64,000 nt of DNA from Macrophomina tecta (lineage: Eukaryota > Ascomycota > Dothideomycetes > Botryosphaeriales > Botryosphaeriaceae): NCBI GenBank assembly GCA_024180945.1, contig JAKSGN010000023.1:186001-250000 (forward strand), read 5' to 3'. The translations under genes and the position numbers were made by a program. Under the pieces are notes generated by a model. That model saw nothing but the letters and a program-made list of their open reading frames with translations, did no database searches and was not told the origin of the DNA. Below, piece by piece: positions 52,476 to 63,090 of this stretch (positions are counted from its first letter, which is position 1; the number at the start of each line of letters is the position of its first letter).

Positions 52476-55400
52476 CCCTTACCCTGTAGTTCCTGGAGTT
52501 CTGTTTGAATTGCCTCCAACAGATGGGTTTTCATTGGGTGGTTGAAGATGTCTTTGTAGAAGCGAGGTTCAGGTGGCAGTTGATCTCTGTGAATGCGTGG
52601 CAGGCCTATAGGCAGTGCTTGAGCTTGTGCTGGAGTAGATTCCTGAAGAGATGCGAGAAAAGATGTGAACAGCATTTGATGGCTGAACATATTGTCGTGA
52701 ATTGACGCAATATACGCGTCTCTACGGGGTTTGCGAGTCCTTGATCCATGGATGATTAGATTTGGATTGATATCCGCTGCAATATCACGTCCTCTTGGGG
52801 CACGGTTTCCTCTGGCAGCTCCTGGATCAGGTGGATTCTCGTATTGGGCTGGAAGAAGAGGCCCGAGTCCTTGTGGTTGCTGATTCTGTTGATCTTCACC
52901 CCCTAAGCCTTGAGAGGCTTGCTGTTGGACTGGAGTGGATCGATCTGGTGATGCATGATCTGAAGGATCTGGTGATTGTTCACCTTGAGTTAAGCCTGCT
53001 TGTGGGCTGCTTTCTGCGCGCTGTTCGCGTGCGAGGCCTTCACTGGTTGATTCTGAAGGGCTTGGTAGATAATCTAGTTGTGCTCCTTGTGATTGGGTGC
53101 CTGGCTGGCTGCCTGGAGTCTCTGGAGTTTCTTGAGTTGGAGACGGTGATAGTTCATCACTGAGGTGAAAGGAGGCCTCAGAGTCCTCATCTGAAGGGAT
53201 GATGTCCTCCTCATAAAGCGTGATACGAGGAATTACTACCTCTTGCTCTTGATCCTGCTCCTGCTGCTGTAGAGAGAGTATCTTTTCTAGATCCTCTGGA
53301 GAGAACTTGCTTGATTCGTCAAAGGTGACGTCTCTGGAGCGTACTACTCGGTCCTTTGGAGGATGCCAGATTCTGTAGATGTTGGTGGAGTCATATCCAA
53401 CTAAGTATCCAATGAGGACACGCTCATCCAGCTTGTTGCTGCGTGGAATGTTCTTAAGCAGTGAGTAGGCTTTGCAGCCATAGACTCGTAGGTGAGTTAC
53501 TTTTGGCTTCTTGCCATGAACTCGCTCAAATGGCGTTTTCCAGTTGTGGCGCTTCATTGGAGTTCTGTTGTGGATGTAGACTGCCGCCTTGATTATTTCA
53601 GGCCAGAGGTGTTCAGGTAGGTTGGCACTAACTCGTAAGGATCTTGCCTTGATGATGATCGATTGGCTAGACCGTTCTGATGCACCGTTCTGCTGTGGAG
53701 TATAAGGAGCCGACACCTCATGGGTGACTCCTTGTTGTTCAAGCTGCTGCTTGAAGGCTCGTGTGAGCGACACTTCTCCATCTGATCTGAGAAAGGCGAC
53801 TGATTTGCCAAATCTCGTCTTGATCATTTGAATGATATTGAGAAGGTGCTGGGTGCACTCATCCTTGGTGGTGTGAGTGACTGCAAAGGTAAACTTGGTA
53901 GAAGCGCATTCAAGATGCGTAATCCATTGGTGGCCGTTGTTGGCTCGTGTCATCTGTGTTAAGTCGAATGAGACTCGGAAGAAGGCTTCGGTAGATGACT
54001 CCTCTGGATCCATATCACGTGAAATTTGTTGATGCGCCTTGGTGCGAGCGCATACATCACAGTGATCAGTCAAGTCTTGATCTGTAATAACTGCTCCTTG
54101 CACTGCTTGAGGCAAGGCTTTGATGGCTCTTTGGCCTGCGTGTGCAAAGATGTCATGCCATTGTGTGGCTGGCAGTGAGCGATTGGCAACGTTTGATACC
54201 ACAGCTGGTGGATCATCTGCTTCCTTGTATTCCATGAAGAAGTGGTTTTGAGTGAAGGTTAGGTAAGCCACAGTGAAGTCCTCTAAGTAGAGGCACATGC
54301 GTCCTGTGTCTAATTCGATTCCCTTCTCTCTTGCCTTGGCAATAGAGACGAGGTTGGCCATGAATGAGGGTACGTAGGCAACATCTACAAGCTTGATTGT
54401 GCGTGGACCCTTATGATTAGTGGTGTACACCAGTGCCTCACCAAATGACTCGATCTTGACTGTGGTGTTTCCTGATGTGACGTAGTCATCTGGCCCTGCA
54501 TCCCTTGTTTTGGTATAGCGATCCTTCATGTACTTGTTGCAGATATGGTGTGTAGTGCCAGTATCGGCGATCCATGATAGATCAAGCGTTGTAGGCCTTG
54601 AAATGCGTTGTGCACTGAATGCTGAGGCAACTACAGCTGGAAAGGAAGACGTTTTCGTGTCCTTTTGGCCTTGGTTTGGCTCTTGTTCCTTTTGAGAAGC
54701 GTTGTTTTGCTTCTTCTGGCCTTGGCCGTGCTTTTGACCATCCTTGAACCGCTTTATGGCGCGCTCCACCTTCTCCTTGGTTTGTGGATCTTCTAGTGCC
54801 TTAGCAACCTTGTCTTGAACCTCTGGATTTGGTGTCCAATTAGCTGGCTTGGCAGCTGGGTTGCAGTAGTAGCACTTTTGGTAGAAGTGATGCTCTCCAC
54901 ATAAGCAGGGAGGTAGGTTCTTCTCTTGCCTTTTGTCCCTTAGGGAGGCGGTGAAAGCGGCTTTCGTAGCCTTTGGGTTCTCAGAAGCATTTTGACGTTG
55001 GTAGTTTCGGTACTCAACGATTAGATCATGAAGGGGCTTGGTAAGCTCATCATTGTGGAGCTTAATCTTGTAGTTGGTGGCCCAGTGGCTATCAAGAGGT
55101 GTAAGCGCCTTAAGAAAAGCGGCCTTGCCTCTATCACCTGCCACGTCAGGTAGTTCCAGCTCCTCTGCCTTGAAGAGAGTCTCTTCCCATTGTACGAGCC
55201 ACTTGTCAATGTTCTGGCTGCTAGGAGGCTTTTCCAATTGGCGTAGCTGATTGATAATGAGTCCTTCCTGAGTCTTCTTTGTTGGTTGGAGCCGTCCCTT
55301 GAGTGCTGTGAGCTGGGAGTAGGGATGAGAGTCGTCTCTTAGCTTATGGAGAATGGGCAGCAGTGAGATGCTCACTGAGTCCTCAATAATCGTGGAAAGA

Positions 55401-55678
55401 TCATTGATCTCCTTCTTAAGCTTCTCGTACTTAATTAGGCCTCTCTCGTACGCCCTGATTTGTATTTTGTAGCGCTTCCAGGCTCGTTGTTGGTTTGGAT
55501 CAGAGGCTGGAGGCTCCTCAACCTCGGCTGGTTCGGTTGGTTGAGCAGGTTTCTCAGGCTTCGAAGGATCGATGTATTTGAATATATCGTACTTCTTAGC
55601 CCTTGACTGAATAACGAAGTACCATTCATCCCAGTTATCAGCTGACTTTAGGACGACGATAGGCTTAGAAGATGACAT
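52463..55678 (-). CDS. copia gag, protease and integrase
   Basis: 1071 residues from ATG 55678 (MSSSKPIVVLKSADNWDEWY). Gag-like region, then a Cys-rich segment (CLCGEHHFYQKCYYC, not a canonical CCHC knuckle). Protease LSWIADTGTTHHIC. Integrase zinc site WHDIFAHAGQRAI...CDVCARTKAHQQ; core FDLTQM, FLRSDGEVS, YTPQQNGASER. Then the copia-specific region (LRVYGCKAYSLL, GYDSTNIYRIW) and a long Glu/Pro/Gln spacer. The frame ends at TAG 52463, where RT sequence (LWEIVALSEAQSL) continues in the -1 frame. A single lost base explains this best; no known shift site is evident. Confidence 0.9.
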   Translation of the reverse strand: MSSSKPIVVLKSADNWDEWYFVIQSRAKKYDIFKYIDPSKPEKPAQPTEPAEVEEPPASDPNQQRAWKRYKIQIRAYERGLIKYEKLKKEINDLSTIIEDSVSISLLPILHKLRDDSHPYSQLTALKGRLQPTKKTQEGLIINQLRQLEKPPSSQNIDKWLVQWEETLFKAEELELPDVAGDRGKAAFLKALTPLDSHWATNYKIKLHNDELTKPLHDLIVEYRNYQRQNASENPKATKAAFTASLRDKRQEKNLPPCLCGEHHFYQKCYYCNPAAKPANWTPNPEVQDKVAKALEDPQTKEKVERAIKRFKDGQKHGQGQKKQNNASQKEQEPNQGQKDTKTSSFPAVVASAFSAQRISRPTTLDLSWIADTGTTHHICNKYMKDRYTKTRDAGPDDYVTSGNTTVKIESFGEALVYTTNHKGPRTIKLVDVAYVPSFMANLVSIAKAREKGIELDTGRMCLYLEDFTVAYLTFTQNHFFMEYKEADDPPAVVSNVANRSLPATQWHDIFAHAGQRAIKALPQAVQGAVITDQDLTDHCDVCARTKAHQQISRDMDPEESSTEAFFRVSFDLTQMTRANNGHQWITHLECASTKFTFAVTHTTKDECTQHLLNIIQMIKTRFGKSVAFLRSDGEVSLTRAFKQQLEQQGVTHEVSAPYTPQQNGASERSSQSIIIKARSLRVSANLPEHLWPEIIKAAVYIHNRTPMKRHNWKTPFERVHGKKPKVTHLRVYGCKAYSLLKNIPRSNKLDERVLIGYLVGYDSTNIYRIWHPPKDRVVRSRDVTFDESSKFSPEDLEKILSLQQQEQDQEQEVVIPRITLYEEDIIPSDEDSEASFHLSDELSPSPTQETPETPGSQPGTQSQGAQLDYLPSPSESTSEGLAREQRAESSPQAGLTQGEQSPDPSDHASPDRSTPVQQQASQGLGGEDQQNQQPQGLGPLLPAQYENPPDPGAARGNRAPRGRDIAADINPNLIIHGSRTRKPRRDAYIASIHDNMFSHQMLFTSFLASLQESTPAQAQALPIGLPRIHRDQLPPEPRFYKDIFNHPMKTHLLEAIQTELQELQGKGCGR

Positions 55679-56029
55679 GGTGTAATGTTGTTTTGCTTTG
55701 CGTTGCGTTGCGTTGCGTTGCGTTGTATTGCGTTGCGTTGCGTGCCAATGCAGGCACAGGTAAGTTGCCAAAGTAGGCAGTAGGCGTGAGGCCAATAAAT
55801 AAGCCGTCACTTAAGGGTGTTGCGCTGGGGAGGCTGTAAAGGCACTCCACTGCAGGCAGGAAACGTGTTGTAGGAGGCAGCAGGGGCGCTCCGTTACAGG
55901 ACACGTATGGCAGATGATTGCCAGGGAGGAACGTCCGGATGCCACGGAACGCTCGGAATAGCACAAAGTAGTGCTAGGGAGGATGGCTTAGACTGCGAAA
56001 GGCATCAAAGACGCATCCGGGCTCATAAC

Positions 56030-56273
56030 TGTTGGAACAAGTGATGGGACAGCTTATTCAGTAGTGAAAGGCATTGATTGGCATGAGTTGGCATGAAGAG
56101 GGAGAGGGTAGGTAACCCGACCGCCTCTTATACGAGTGATTGTAGCTAAGCGAGGTGGTGTGATAATAAGGAGACCTTGAAACACGTGATTGATCCAACA
56201 GAAGGTGTTGGACTGAAAAAAGCACGGCGCCGCACTGTTATTCAGTGCGAATTGATTGAGTTATATCCCAACA
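56030..56273 (-). repeat. copia 5' LTR candidate, possibly two nested LTR-like units
   Basis: Read on the minus strand it starts TGTTGGGATATAACTC at 56273 and ends TTCCAACA at 56030. Inside, CCAACA-CCTTC-TGTTGG at 56195-56211 divides it into a 68-bp unit (56206-56273) flanked by 5-bp CCTTC repeats and a 171-bp unit (56030-56200). Both units have TGTTGG...CCAACA ends. Confidence 0.6.
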
Positions 56274-57534
56274 GAAGGTGATCATGTATTCGAGTGAATC
56301 CGGAAGGTGGTCATGCAGAAGCTCCAGAAAAGAATGAATCCCATGCTTCCACATTCGCTCTGGCATAGAATACTTCGCTGCGAGCCGACGCACTGCAGGG
56401 CTCGCTAGAGGGTGCTGTGATGCTAGGAAGAAGTCATGATGTTCGTGCAGCAGAGTATTATGCAACGCAATGAGAGTTTGCCAGTATTCTGAGGTGGAGA
56501 TCAATGGCTGATCAGACACCGGATCTGTATGGAAAGGCGGCTGCGTTTTGTTGACATTGATGCACTTGGACTCAACCATCGTAAGCCCAGCATATATAGT
56601 TTTTATTTCCACTGCAAGTTGCTCCTGGGAGATGGGTCGGGAGTCTGGTTGGAGCGCTAAGTCCGGCCATTGCTTATTCGTGGGCATTACCAAGACAAGC
56701 GTCTGATATGAGGCCGGAAGGAGTAGTGGTCTGCTAGTTGCTGCAGCCAAGGATGAACCTGACCCATTGTCACTGCTAGTGTTGCATTGTGGATCTTGCT
56801 GCTGTACCGGGTACAGCAGCTCCGCCCGGGGCCGTGTATATGGCTTCCGCGCCGTGACCTGGGGTTTCGTACACAGGTCTGTGGTCTCGCCGTTGCGGCC
56901 GATGCGGTGTGGGAGGTCTCTCCAACATCTCTCAGGCTCGACTGCGTCGTTCCCGATGACCCGGGGCTCAGATACGGTAGTAGCCCCGTCAGCTTGTACT
57001 GGCTTGTCATTCTGATAGTCGGGGAAGCAATCGGGCGATCCTAAGGCAGGGTAATTAGATTTAATGCGCTTAGAGATGCCGCTGTGCATGAAGGCAGCCA
57101 TTATAGGCAGCAGAGATCTTACCTTGAAGGTTGAGCAGAGTCAGATTCGACATAGCTCCTGTGAGGGACGAGCACCTCCTGCATCCAAGGGTTCCAAAAC
57201 GCAGCTGGCGCTGCATACTAGCAGCTTGTTGTCTGCAAATAAAGTCAGAATCGGCTGGAGCGGTGCGAGGCGGCTTGCAACAGGCTTACGCTTTGTATAG
57301 AGCTTCATCCCGGAGCAGCTCCCGAAAAAAGGGAGTGATATTGTGCACCCCGAAGGCCCGGATTTTAGCATCGTGGCTGCGGCAGACGTGATCGAAAAGC
57401 TTTTCATCCTCATAGAAAAGCTGACAGTCGCAGTATGGGCAAGCAAGCGTCTCATGGATGTGTTGCCTACTGGTTGCTAGCTGTGCGTGGATCCGTGCTG
57501 CGCATTCGTGCAGGTCAGATTCGTCTGTATACAT
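56238..57534 (-). pseudogene. conserved fungal C2H2-finger protein, C-terminus cut off by copia insertion
   Basis: Three exons, complement(56238..57040, 57123..57232, 57290..57534), 385 residues, all junctions in frame. Start MYTDESDLHECAARIHAQ. A C2H2-like finger (CPYCDCQLFYEDEKLFDHVC) is followed by RAFGVHNITPFFRELLRDEA. Exon 2 has Cys pairs (GCRRCSSLTGAMSNLTLLNL). The C-terminal domain begins EYWQTLIALHNTLLHEHHDFFLASQHP and MPERMWKHGIHSFLELLHDHLPDSLEYM. After ITF the host sequence stops at 56274, and the last 12 codons are LTR sequence. In family members I know, this domain continues with a membrane-like or helical stretch, missing here and not found beyond the element. Confidence 0.75.
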
Positions 57535-58390
57535 GCTGTGGGCGCGGCTACGCAGGAGGGAAGAATGATCCAGATGCAACAGATCAGCGAATTTATGAGT
57601 GTTTATATAAAAATCTCACTCCAGGCTGCAAGTTTAAGGCAGACGGTCCGCATTGGTGGCTGCAATACCACCCCCTGTTCATGCGCCGCACTTCCGCATT
57701 AGCGCTGGACTGGATCCGGAAGTCATCAGGTTACTCTCGATAACTGGATGATCTGCAGGGCAAGGACGTATTAGGATAAGAGACATAACAAGGAATCTTG
57801 CGGCGCAGTATAACGAGAAAATGGTGCTGTGATGGGGAGACCCTAGCCTACATTCCGAGAATTACGGCAAACTATTATGTTTAGTTACTTAATCCCATCG
57901 CCCATTCTTGATTTTCACCATGCTATAGAAATTCAAGGAAAACTAAGGCGACAAGGTAAGACGGAGCAGCGAAGAAACTGACAATGACTGCAGGTCGCAG
58001 CTTTTCGGCCATTCAATGCAAGCAGCAAGTCAGCCCCCCCTGGAAAATTTGCTCACCTTGCCAGAGAATATCTAATTTTAACATAGTGAGGCGGAAGTCA
58101 GGTCTGAGGTGCCGCCTCGTTTTATGCAAACGGATGCCTATGGACACCAGTCAGCGGTTCGACCAATCAGTGAACTTACAGCATCCTGTGGGTAAACTCA
58201 CGCGGAAAGCGTTAGTATCCATCCCATATCTTTAGAATACATACCCTCAGGCGACCATTTCTCCAGCACAGAGCAGCTCTGTTTAAGAAGCGTTGTTAGA
58301 AGATTCTGGCACCAGACAATGGCTCGATGGACTGGCAAACTACCCTCTACATTCAGTACCTGCTGGTTCTAACCTTGTTCACGGCCGGAA
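57535..58390. other. intergenic, no gene seen
   Basis: Upstream of the truncated gene; no supported coding sequence. Confidence 0.4.
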
Positions 58391-59141
58391 TCAATATTGA
58401 CCCAACATCCGCAAGTGATGGTCTCTTGGACATCCAACCTTTTCGCAGCATCCACTCCATCTCCACCCGTTGAGCTCTTGAGCAGGAAGCTCATCATAAA
58501 CGAACGGGATCGACCATCCCTGCTTTGCGCCCCACAAATATCCTTCACATGCCTGATCCCCCGTCATGAAAACTCTTTTCCAACGTACCACGGGTCCCCA
58601 ATCTTCATCTCCTTTCCTACGCCAGTGCGTCTCGTAAACCACAGCGAATCTGGCTCCCGCGTCAACATCTGATCGAAAGAATGGATCCGGCCGAGCAAGC
58701 TCGATTTCTCCCTTTCTTTCCAGCTCTCCGTCATCTATAGGATTGCCAGTGAGGGTGTGCCAAGTGTTATCGCACCACTTGTCTAAAGTACCCACGTCCT
58801 CCTCACCGTAGCTGGCGCTTCCCACCAAAGAGACGCGGGGACCAATCTGATTGATGAGGCTCAGGATATAAAGTTCGCAAGAATACTCAAGGATGCCGTG
58901 AGTGAATTCAGAGGTTATCTTTTCTTGCAACGATAACAGGCATGAGGATGGAGATGGTGGTGGCGGGGGTGGCGAGAGCGGTGCCAAGTCTGACTGCGCA
59001 GGGCGGAAAACAGACGGTTTCGGAGGTGGTACTGGCCCAAAAAGCGGGTGTGTTGCTCCTCTTGCGTATGTATGTACAGACTGAGAATATTAATCAAGAT
59101 CAGCAGGCAGCTTTATGTAGTGGGAGGGAGTTTACCTTCAT
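58391..59141 (-). CDS. hypothetical protein with Pro-rich N-terminus
   Basis: The main frame 58391-58987 begins without ATG in a poly-proline stretch, but the same frame is open to 59080. There a good acceptor (GATTAATATTCTCAG) precedes it and a donor GTAAAC after an ATG-AAG at 59136-59141 gives a start in frame. The model is complement(58391..59080, 59136..59141), 231 residues. The first 65 residues are Pro-rich. The rest is a compact domain with several Trp and Cys (LDKWCDNTWHTLTGNP, ARFAVVYETHWRRKGDEDWG, GYLWGAKQGWSIPFVYDELP, GCCEKVGCPRDHHL). I do not recognise the family. The six-base first exon is unusual, so the start is tentative; the domain part is more secure. Confidence 0.5.
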
Positions 59142-59560
59142 CGTACTGGAAAGCAGCTCTTTCCTCCAGTGGCCTGTGGCAGGTACTGACTACGGTGAGG
59201 AAATGCATGGTTTCTTTAAGTATCGGGCAGGCAACTCCCTCTTAAGTACTAAAATCTCATTGAGCACATCATAATGGAATAGCTTGGTTTGCAATCAACT
59301 GCGATCAATGCGAAGACCAAGTAGGTAGCTGCGTACTCCTGTATGTCTCCATCGAGTTACTTTACTCACTTTTATTGTCTCGCATTTACCAACAGACTTC
59401 GGTAACGACCATGTCAGACTGTGAATAAAGATTTTCTCCAAAAGAAAAGCTAGTGATTCCTCGTATCCCATTATTACCAGTGACTATTCAGAACCTACAC
59501 TGTTCCCGTCTTTTTATTTTTATTTTTTTTTTTGGACTCGCTGCATCAGTAGTGCTTATC
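59142..59560. other. intergenic, no gene seen
   Basis: Promoter side of the hypothetical gene; T-rich run at about 59511-59533. Nothing else seen. Confidence 0.35.
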
Positions 59561-59574
59561 AACTGCTAATCCGC

Positions 59575-60250
59575 TCCTGGCCAGATGGTTCCATGCCTGA
59601 CAAACTCGGCCACAACTGGGCCGGGCGCTTTTTAAAGCACCATGAGGATCTACATGTCATTAGACAACGACCAGTCGAGCTGCTGAGGACTATTAGTCAC
59701 GGCCTAGATGCAATTTCCCGGCACTTTAGTAAGATCAAGCGCATTATTGACGAACACGGCATTCAACTAAAAGATATCTAGAACTACGATGAAACCGGCT
59801 TTCGTGTTGGTATTAGTGGTAGCTAGTGGATTATTACTCTATAGCCAGACCGTAAGGCAGTTATGACTAGTGAGACTTGTCGTGATCCAGTTACCTGCTG
59901 CGAGCGTATTAACAAAGCTGGGGACGTGGTTCCGCCGATAGTTACCTTGCCGGGGGTGAACGTCTACACGTAATGGACTAAGACTCAACTGGGCGGCAAC
60001 ACCCTATTGGCCAATTAGAGACTGGAGCGGTACGAGGCAACAGATTGTCTAAGAATTGGGAGCCAAAATTCTTGCAGAGTCTTACCACGAGATGGAAGGC
60101 TTTATACCTTTTCCCTTGCGGCTCAGCAAGAAGCACGGCTTACTCTCCTCCTATCTTCTTCAATTTTTTTTCTTCGCGCAAGACGATTATAATGATGCCC
60201 AATAGCATCTAGTATTGGAGCGCATCGGTGTTATTGCTTGAAGGTTCCTA
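59575..60250 (+). pseudogene. RIP-like degraded pogo-type transposase fragment
   Basis: Begins in a CENP-B-type HTH (LGHNWAGRFLKHHEDLHVIRQ) and reaches the first catalytic motif as DI-stop-NYDETGFRVGISG. Stops sit where relatives have Trp or Gln: TAG at 59779 for W, TAG near 59842 for Q (before PDRKAV), TAA near 59970 for Q (before WTK). All are transitions expected from C-to-T in CpA on one strand or the other. Further fragments (TSETCRDPVTCCERINKAGD, VVPPIVTLPG) follow. Not functional. Confidence 0.75.
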
Positions 60251-60264
60251 AAAAAGAATCATAC

Positions 60265-60585
60265 CTACGACCTGGTCTTGAGTACTTGCGCCTGTTTGTC
60301 CTCCTGTATCCTCTTCTTGTATGCTCTGCAAAGTTCACAAGTTTCGCCTTGCAAGCATATAGGCCTCTTTCTGCTGATGAATGAAATGCATGTATCCGTA
60401 ATTATTCTATCAAACTCCGCCCAGCGATCCTTCCGGTATAGCATCACCGCTTTAGTGAAGTGGAAGAGCGGTGGCCGTGAGATGGGCTCCTTTCTGCGGC
60501 CTTTTTCACCGAGCATGGACCAAAGGTCCTCGTCTGCTTGATCTGAGATCCTACTGAGGAAACGACTGCTCATGTCCTTACTCAA
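60265..60585 (-). CDS. possible small gene, unrecognised
   Basis: A 106-codon frame (MSKDMSSRFLSRISDQADED...) with ordinary amino-acid balance and a Cys pair (ICLQGETCELCRAYKKR). Upstream, another frame (MHAALEASCNLDLSAPNEGK, about 60590-60720) could be an earlier exon, but I found no in-frame splice joining them. Function unknown; may be remnant. Confidence 0.3.
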   Translation of the reverse strand: MSKDMSSRFLSRISDQADEDLWSMLGEKGRRKEPISRPPLFHFTKAVMLYRKDRWAEFDRIITDTCISFISRKRPICLQGETCELCRAYKKRIQEDKQAQVLKTRS

Positions 60586-60799
60586 ATTAGCTGAAGCCTT
60601 TTAGACGTCCCAGGTAGGCCACATACAAGCAAGTCGTGGATAACATCCATTGATGACTTGCCTTCGTTTGGGGCACTGAGGTCGAGATTGCAAGACGCCT
60701 CAAGAGCAGCATGCATCTGTGGAGCTTAGTTTCTATTAGTTCAAATGAGGACAATCTTACGATTATTTGTTCCGTTCTTATATCGGGCATCGTATCAGA

Positions 60800-61562
60800 T
60801 GAGCGTGATGACGCGGTATTTCGACTATGATGAGGGATTTTTCTCTGCGCAGCTGTGGGTAGATCGCTTTCTAAAAGAATAAAATGAGTTGAGAGCTTCT
60901 AAATTGCAGGATGGACAAGAAATCGGCTCTTTATACTCATAATAACGAATTCGACGGGTTGCGCATAGCCAGATAATCATCCAAGTCTAGCGCTTAATTC
61001 GTATACAGCTTTGTGAACTAAATCAGGTCTACCACTGCCGGAATCCCAAGCCAAACCTCTATTTTGCGGCCATATTTCGTTAGCGTAAATCTACAGTCGG
61101 GTTCTGAAGAGTATGCCGACGAAGGCCAGCACACTGGTGAGATCTAAGTGACCTTCAAGCTAGGCTGATTGAGTATCCTCTCCATGAACGGTGGACCAGC
61201 AGGAACTAAGTCAGCGCTTCGAGCAATCGATGATGCCTGCCGCAGGCTTACGAGCAGACACGGGCTAGAAGCACAGGCATCCACACGGTATCTCCGGAAT
61301 TTATTTCACGAGGCATGGGTCCCCGCCAGGGTTGTATCCTAACCAGGAACTGGCGGTAGGAGATAATCACACCGCAGAAAGGCGGATAGTCTAAGAGAAT
61401 CCCCGCATTGGCTCCTCCCCCTTTTCCCTCCTCTCAGGAAAGTCTGTGGCAAGTGGTTAAGGAGAAAGACCTTCACGCTCGGATACCCGCATAATGCTAG
61501 AACCGTACCTTATTTTTGACTAAACTTATGTAATTATAGTCTCAGAAATTGCCAGAATTAAA
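60800..61562. other. intergenic, no gene seen
   Basis: Stop-rich in all frames; no recognisable element. Confidence 0.4.
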
Positions 61563-63090
61563 CTAGTGTTGCTTAACTGCCGCGCTTGGCGGCCAACGTC
61601 TCCAATGACAAGAAATGAAATTTTGATTTCCAAAGTCCATCAGCATCACGATAAGAAATGGAGCCAATGCGAATCCAAGGATAGTTCCATCGAAGTCCAT
61701 CAGGAGCATTCGTGAAATATCCCGCGCGAATACTGCTGTTTTTCCATGGTCAACACAAATATCTGTCGTGACTTGGATCCCCTACAGTGATATAAGTACT
61801 GAGGTCATAGTAGATTGAGGGGACCTTACGTTTCCTGACTCTTCTGGATGAATCAGCTGAGAGGCATGAGCGTCCACATTGCCTGGGTTCTGTCCATGAG
61901 ACATTGTCTGCTGCTCAACAGTGTAGTTGTGGTGAAAGCTGCCAGTCGTTGCTTGTAGATAGCCCAGTCGTCGTGAATTGCTCGTAAGACTGCCTCGGTC
62001 CGGCTCTTCGTGTGCTTGCGCAACTTCGCAATCGTATTGAGACGACTGAGGACCGTTCACTTGGATTTTCCAGTAGACCTGTTATTTGCTTAGACATTGT
62101 ATTACACGCCTGGAACAAAAACTAAAGTATAAGCACTTACCGGACTCTGAAGTATTCCCTGGCGGCCATCGCGGGCAACCCTTTTGCTCTCACAGACCAA
62201 GTGCTATGCTGTTGTTGATGTCGAGGTGCCACCATTGGACGTAGGGGTCTCTGGATGAAGTTGGATCTCTTCGAGAGCATAGTATCGTCTGGGCATGGTG
62301 CTTGCAAATGTACAATATTTCTTTATCTCGTGTGCTAGAAGTAGACAGCTTGGAAATAATAAGACCAAGAGAAGGAGAGCCTATTTAAGGTTTAGCATGT
62401 ACCTTCTTTGCATAACACAATACTTACCCAGTATGACCAGCTTATAATGCTCGTTTCTCTGAAGTGGAACCCAAGAATTGATGATATGAGGAATGCTGAG
62501 GCCATCGAAGGGGGGTATAATTGCTGTACTCTGTGCTTGTATAGGTGGAAAGTCATAACAGTAAGAAGGACGAACTCAAATGTCACTCCGGAGAGGAACA
62601 CGGAGAGTAAGATGTTGCTAAGGTGCGGCTTGGTTCTGTGTATTGTCAAAACAGTTCACCGATAGGAAGACCTGACTTACATGAACGTTATGACGATTTT
62701 CAAGACAGCGAATGCACGAGCAAACATGATACATCGTGATGCGTATAGTGGGAGTATGCCCGATGGTTCCAGAGCCTCATCCAAGATCTCGAACTACACA
62801 GAGTCAGCGGAATCGCAATACAGTATGAAACAGGGTGGTACTTGAATGAGAGGAGCTGTGCCGATAACCGCACATAGGAAGATGTTGGTAACTTTTGCAA
62901 GGACTGGATCATCCGACTGGGTACTGATTATGCTCACAGCGGCGAGGGCAGCGGTAATGAGAGTGACGATCCCGTGTCCGATGCGGGACGCTCTTTCATA
63001 ATTGCGAGTGATAGCGAGCGCAGTCGTGCAGCCGGTGAGGGAAAGAGCGGTGAAGGAGAAGGCGATTCTGCAGCTGTCAGGGACAGTCAT
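61563..63090 (-). CDS. six-exon polytopic membrane protein with one in-frame TAG
   Basis: Model complement(61563..61781, 61830..62078, 62141..62380, 62428..62635, 62681..62793, 62842..63090), 425 codons plus stop. Five introns of 45-62 nt, every junction in frame. Start MTVPDSCRIAFSFTALSL. Hydrophobic segments: CRIAFSFTALSLTGCTTALA; IVTLITAALAAVSII; VTNIFLCAVIGTAPLI; around MFARAFAVLKIVITF; LLSVFLSGVTFEFVLLTVMT; MASAFLISSILGFHF; and ALLLLVLLFPSCLLLA across the exon 3/4 junction. A cytosolic-looking tail follows (MPRRYYALEEIQLHPETPTS). TAG at 62204-62206 interrupts it, yet the frame continues through two more exons to a coherent end (HGKTAVFARDISRMLLMDFD ... WRRWPPSAAVKQH). Either a nonsense allele making a 248-residue protein or two products. 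Family not recognised. Confidence 0.65.

Larger units (their letters stand above)
51012..56273 (-). mobile_element. Ty1/copia retrotransposon
   Basis: Minus-strand gag-pol split into two frames, with a 5' LTR candidate at 56030-56273. A primer-binding-like stretch (GTTATGAGCCCGGATGCG) follows the LTR end TTCCAACA. The leader before the gag ATG (55678) contains a (GCAAC)n run at 55695-55743. A matching 3' LTR was not found. The element interrupts the conserved gene at 56274-57534. Confidence 0.88.

Noticed and set aside
52455..52480. Programmed frameshift in the copia element
   Set aside because: No recognisable slippery heptamer or pause structure at the overlap, and copia families usually use a single frame; kept only as a low-interest finding.
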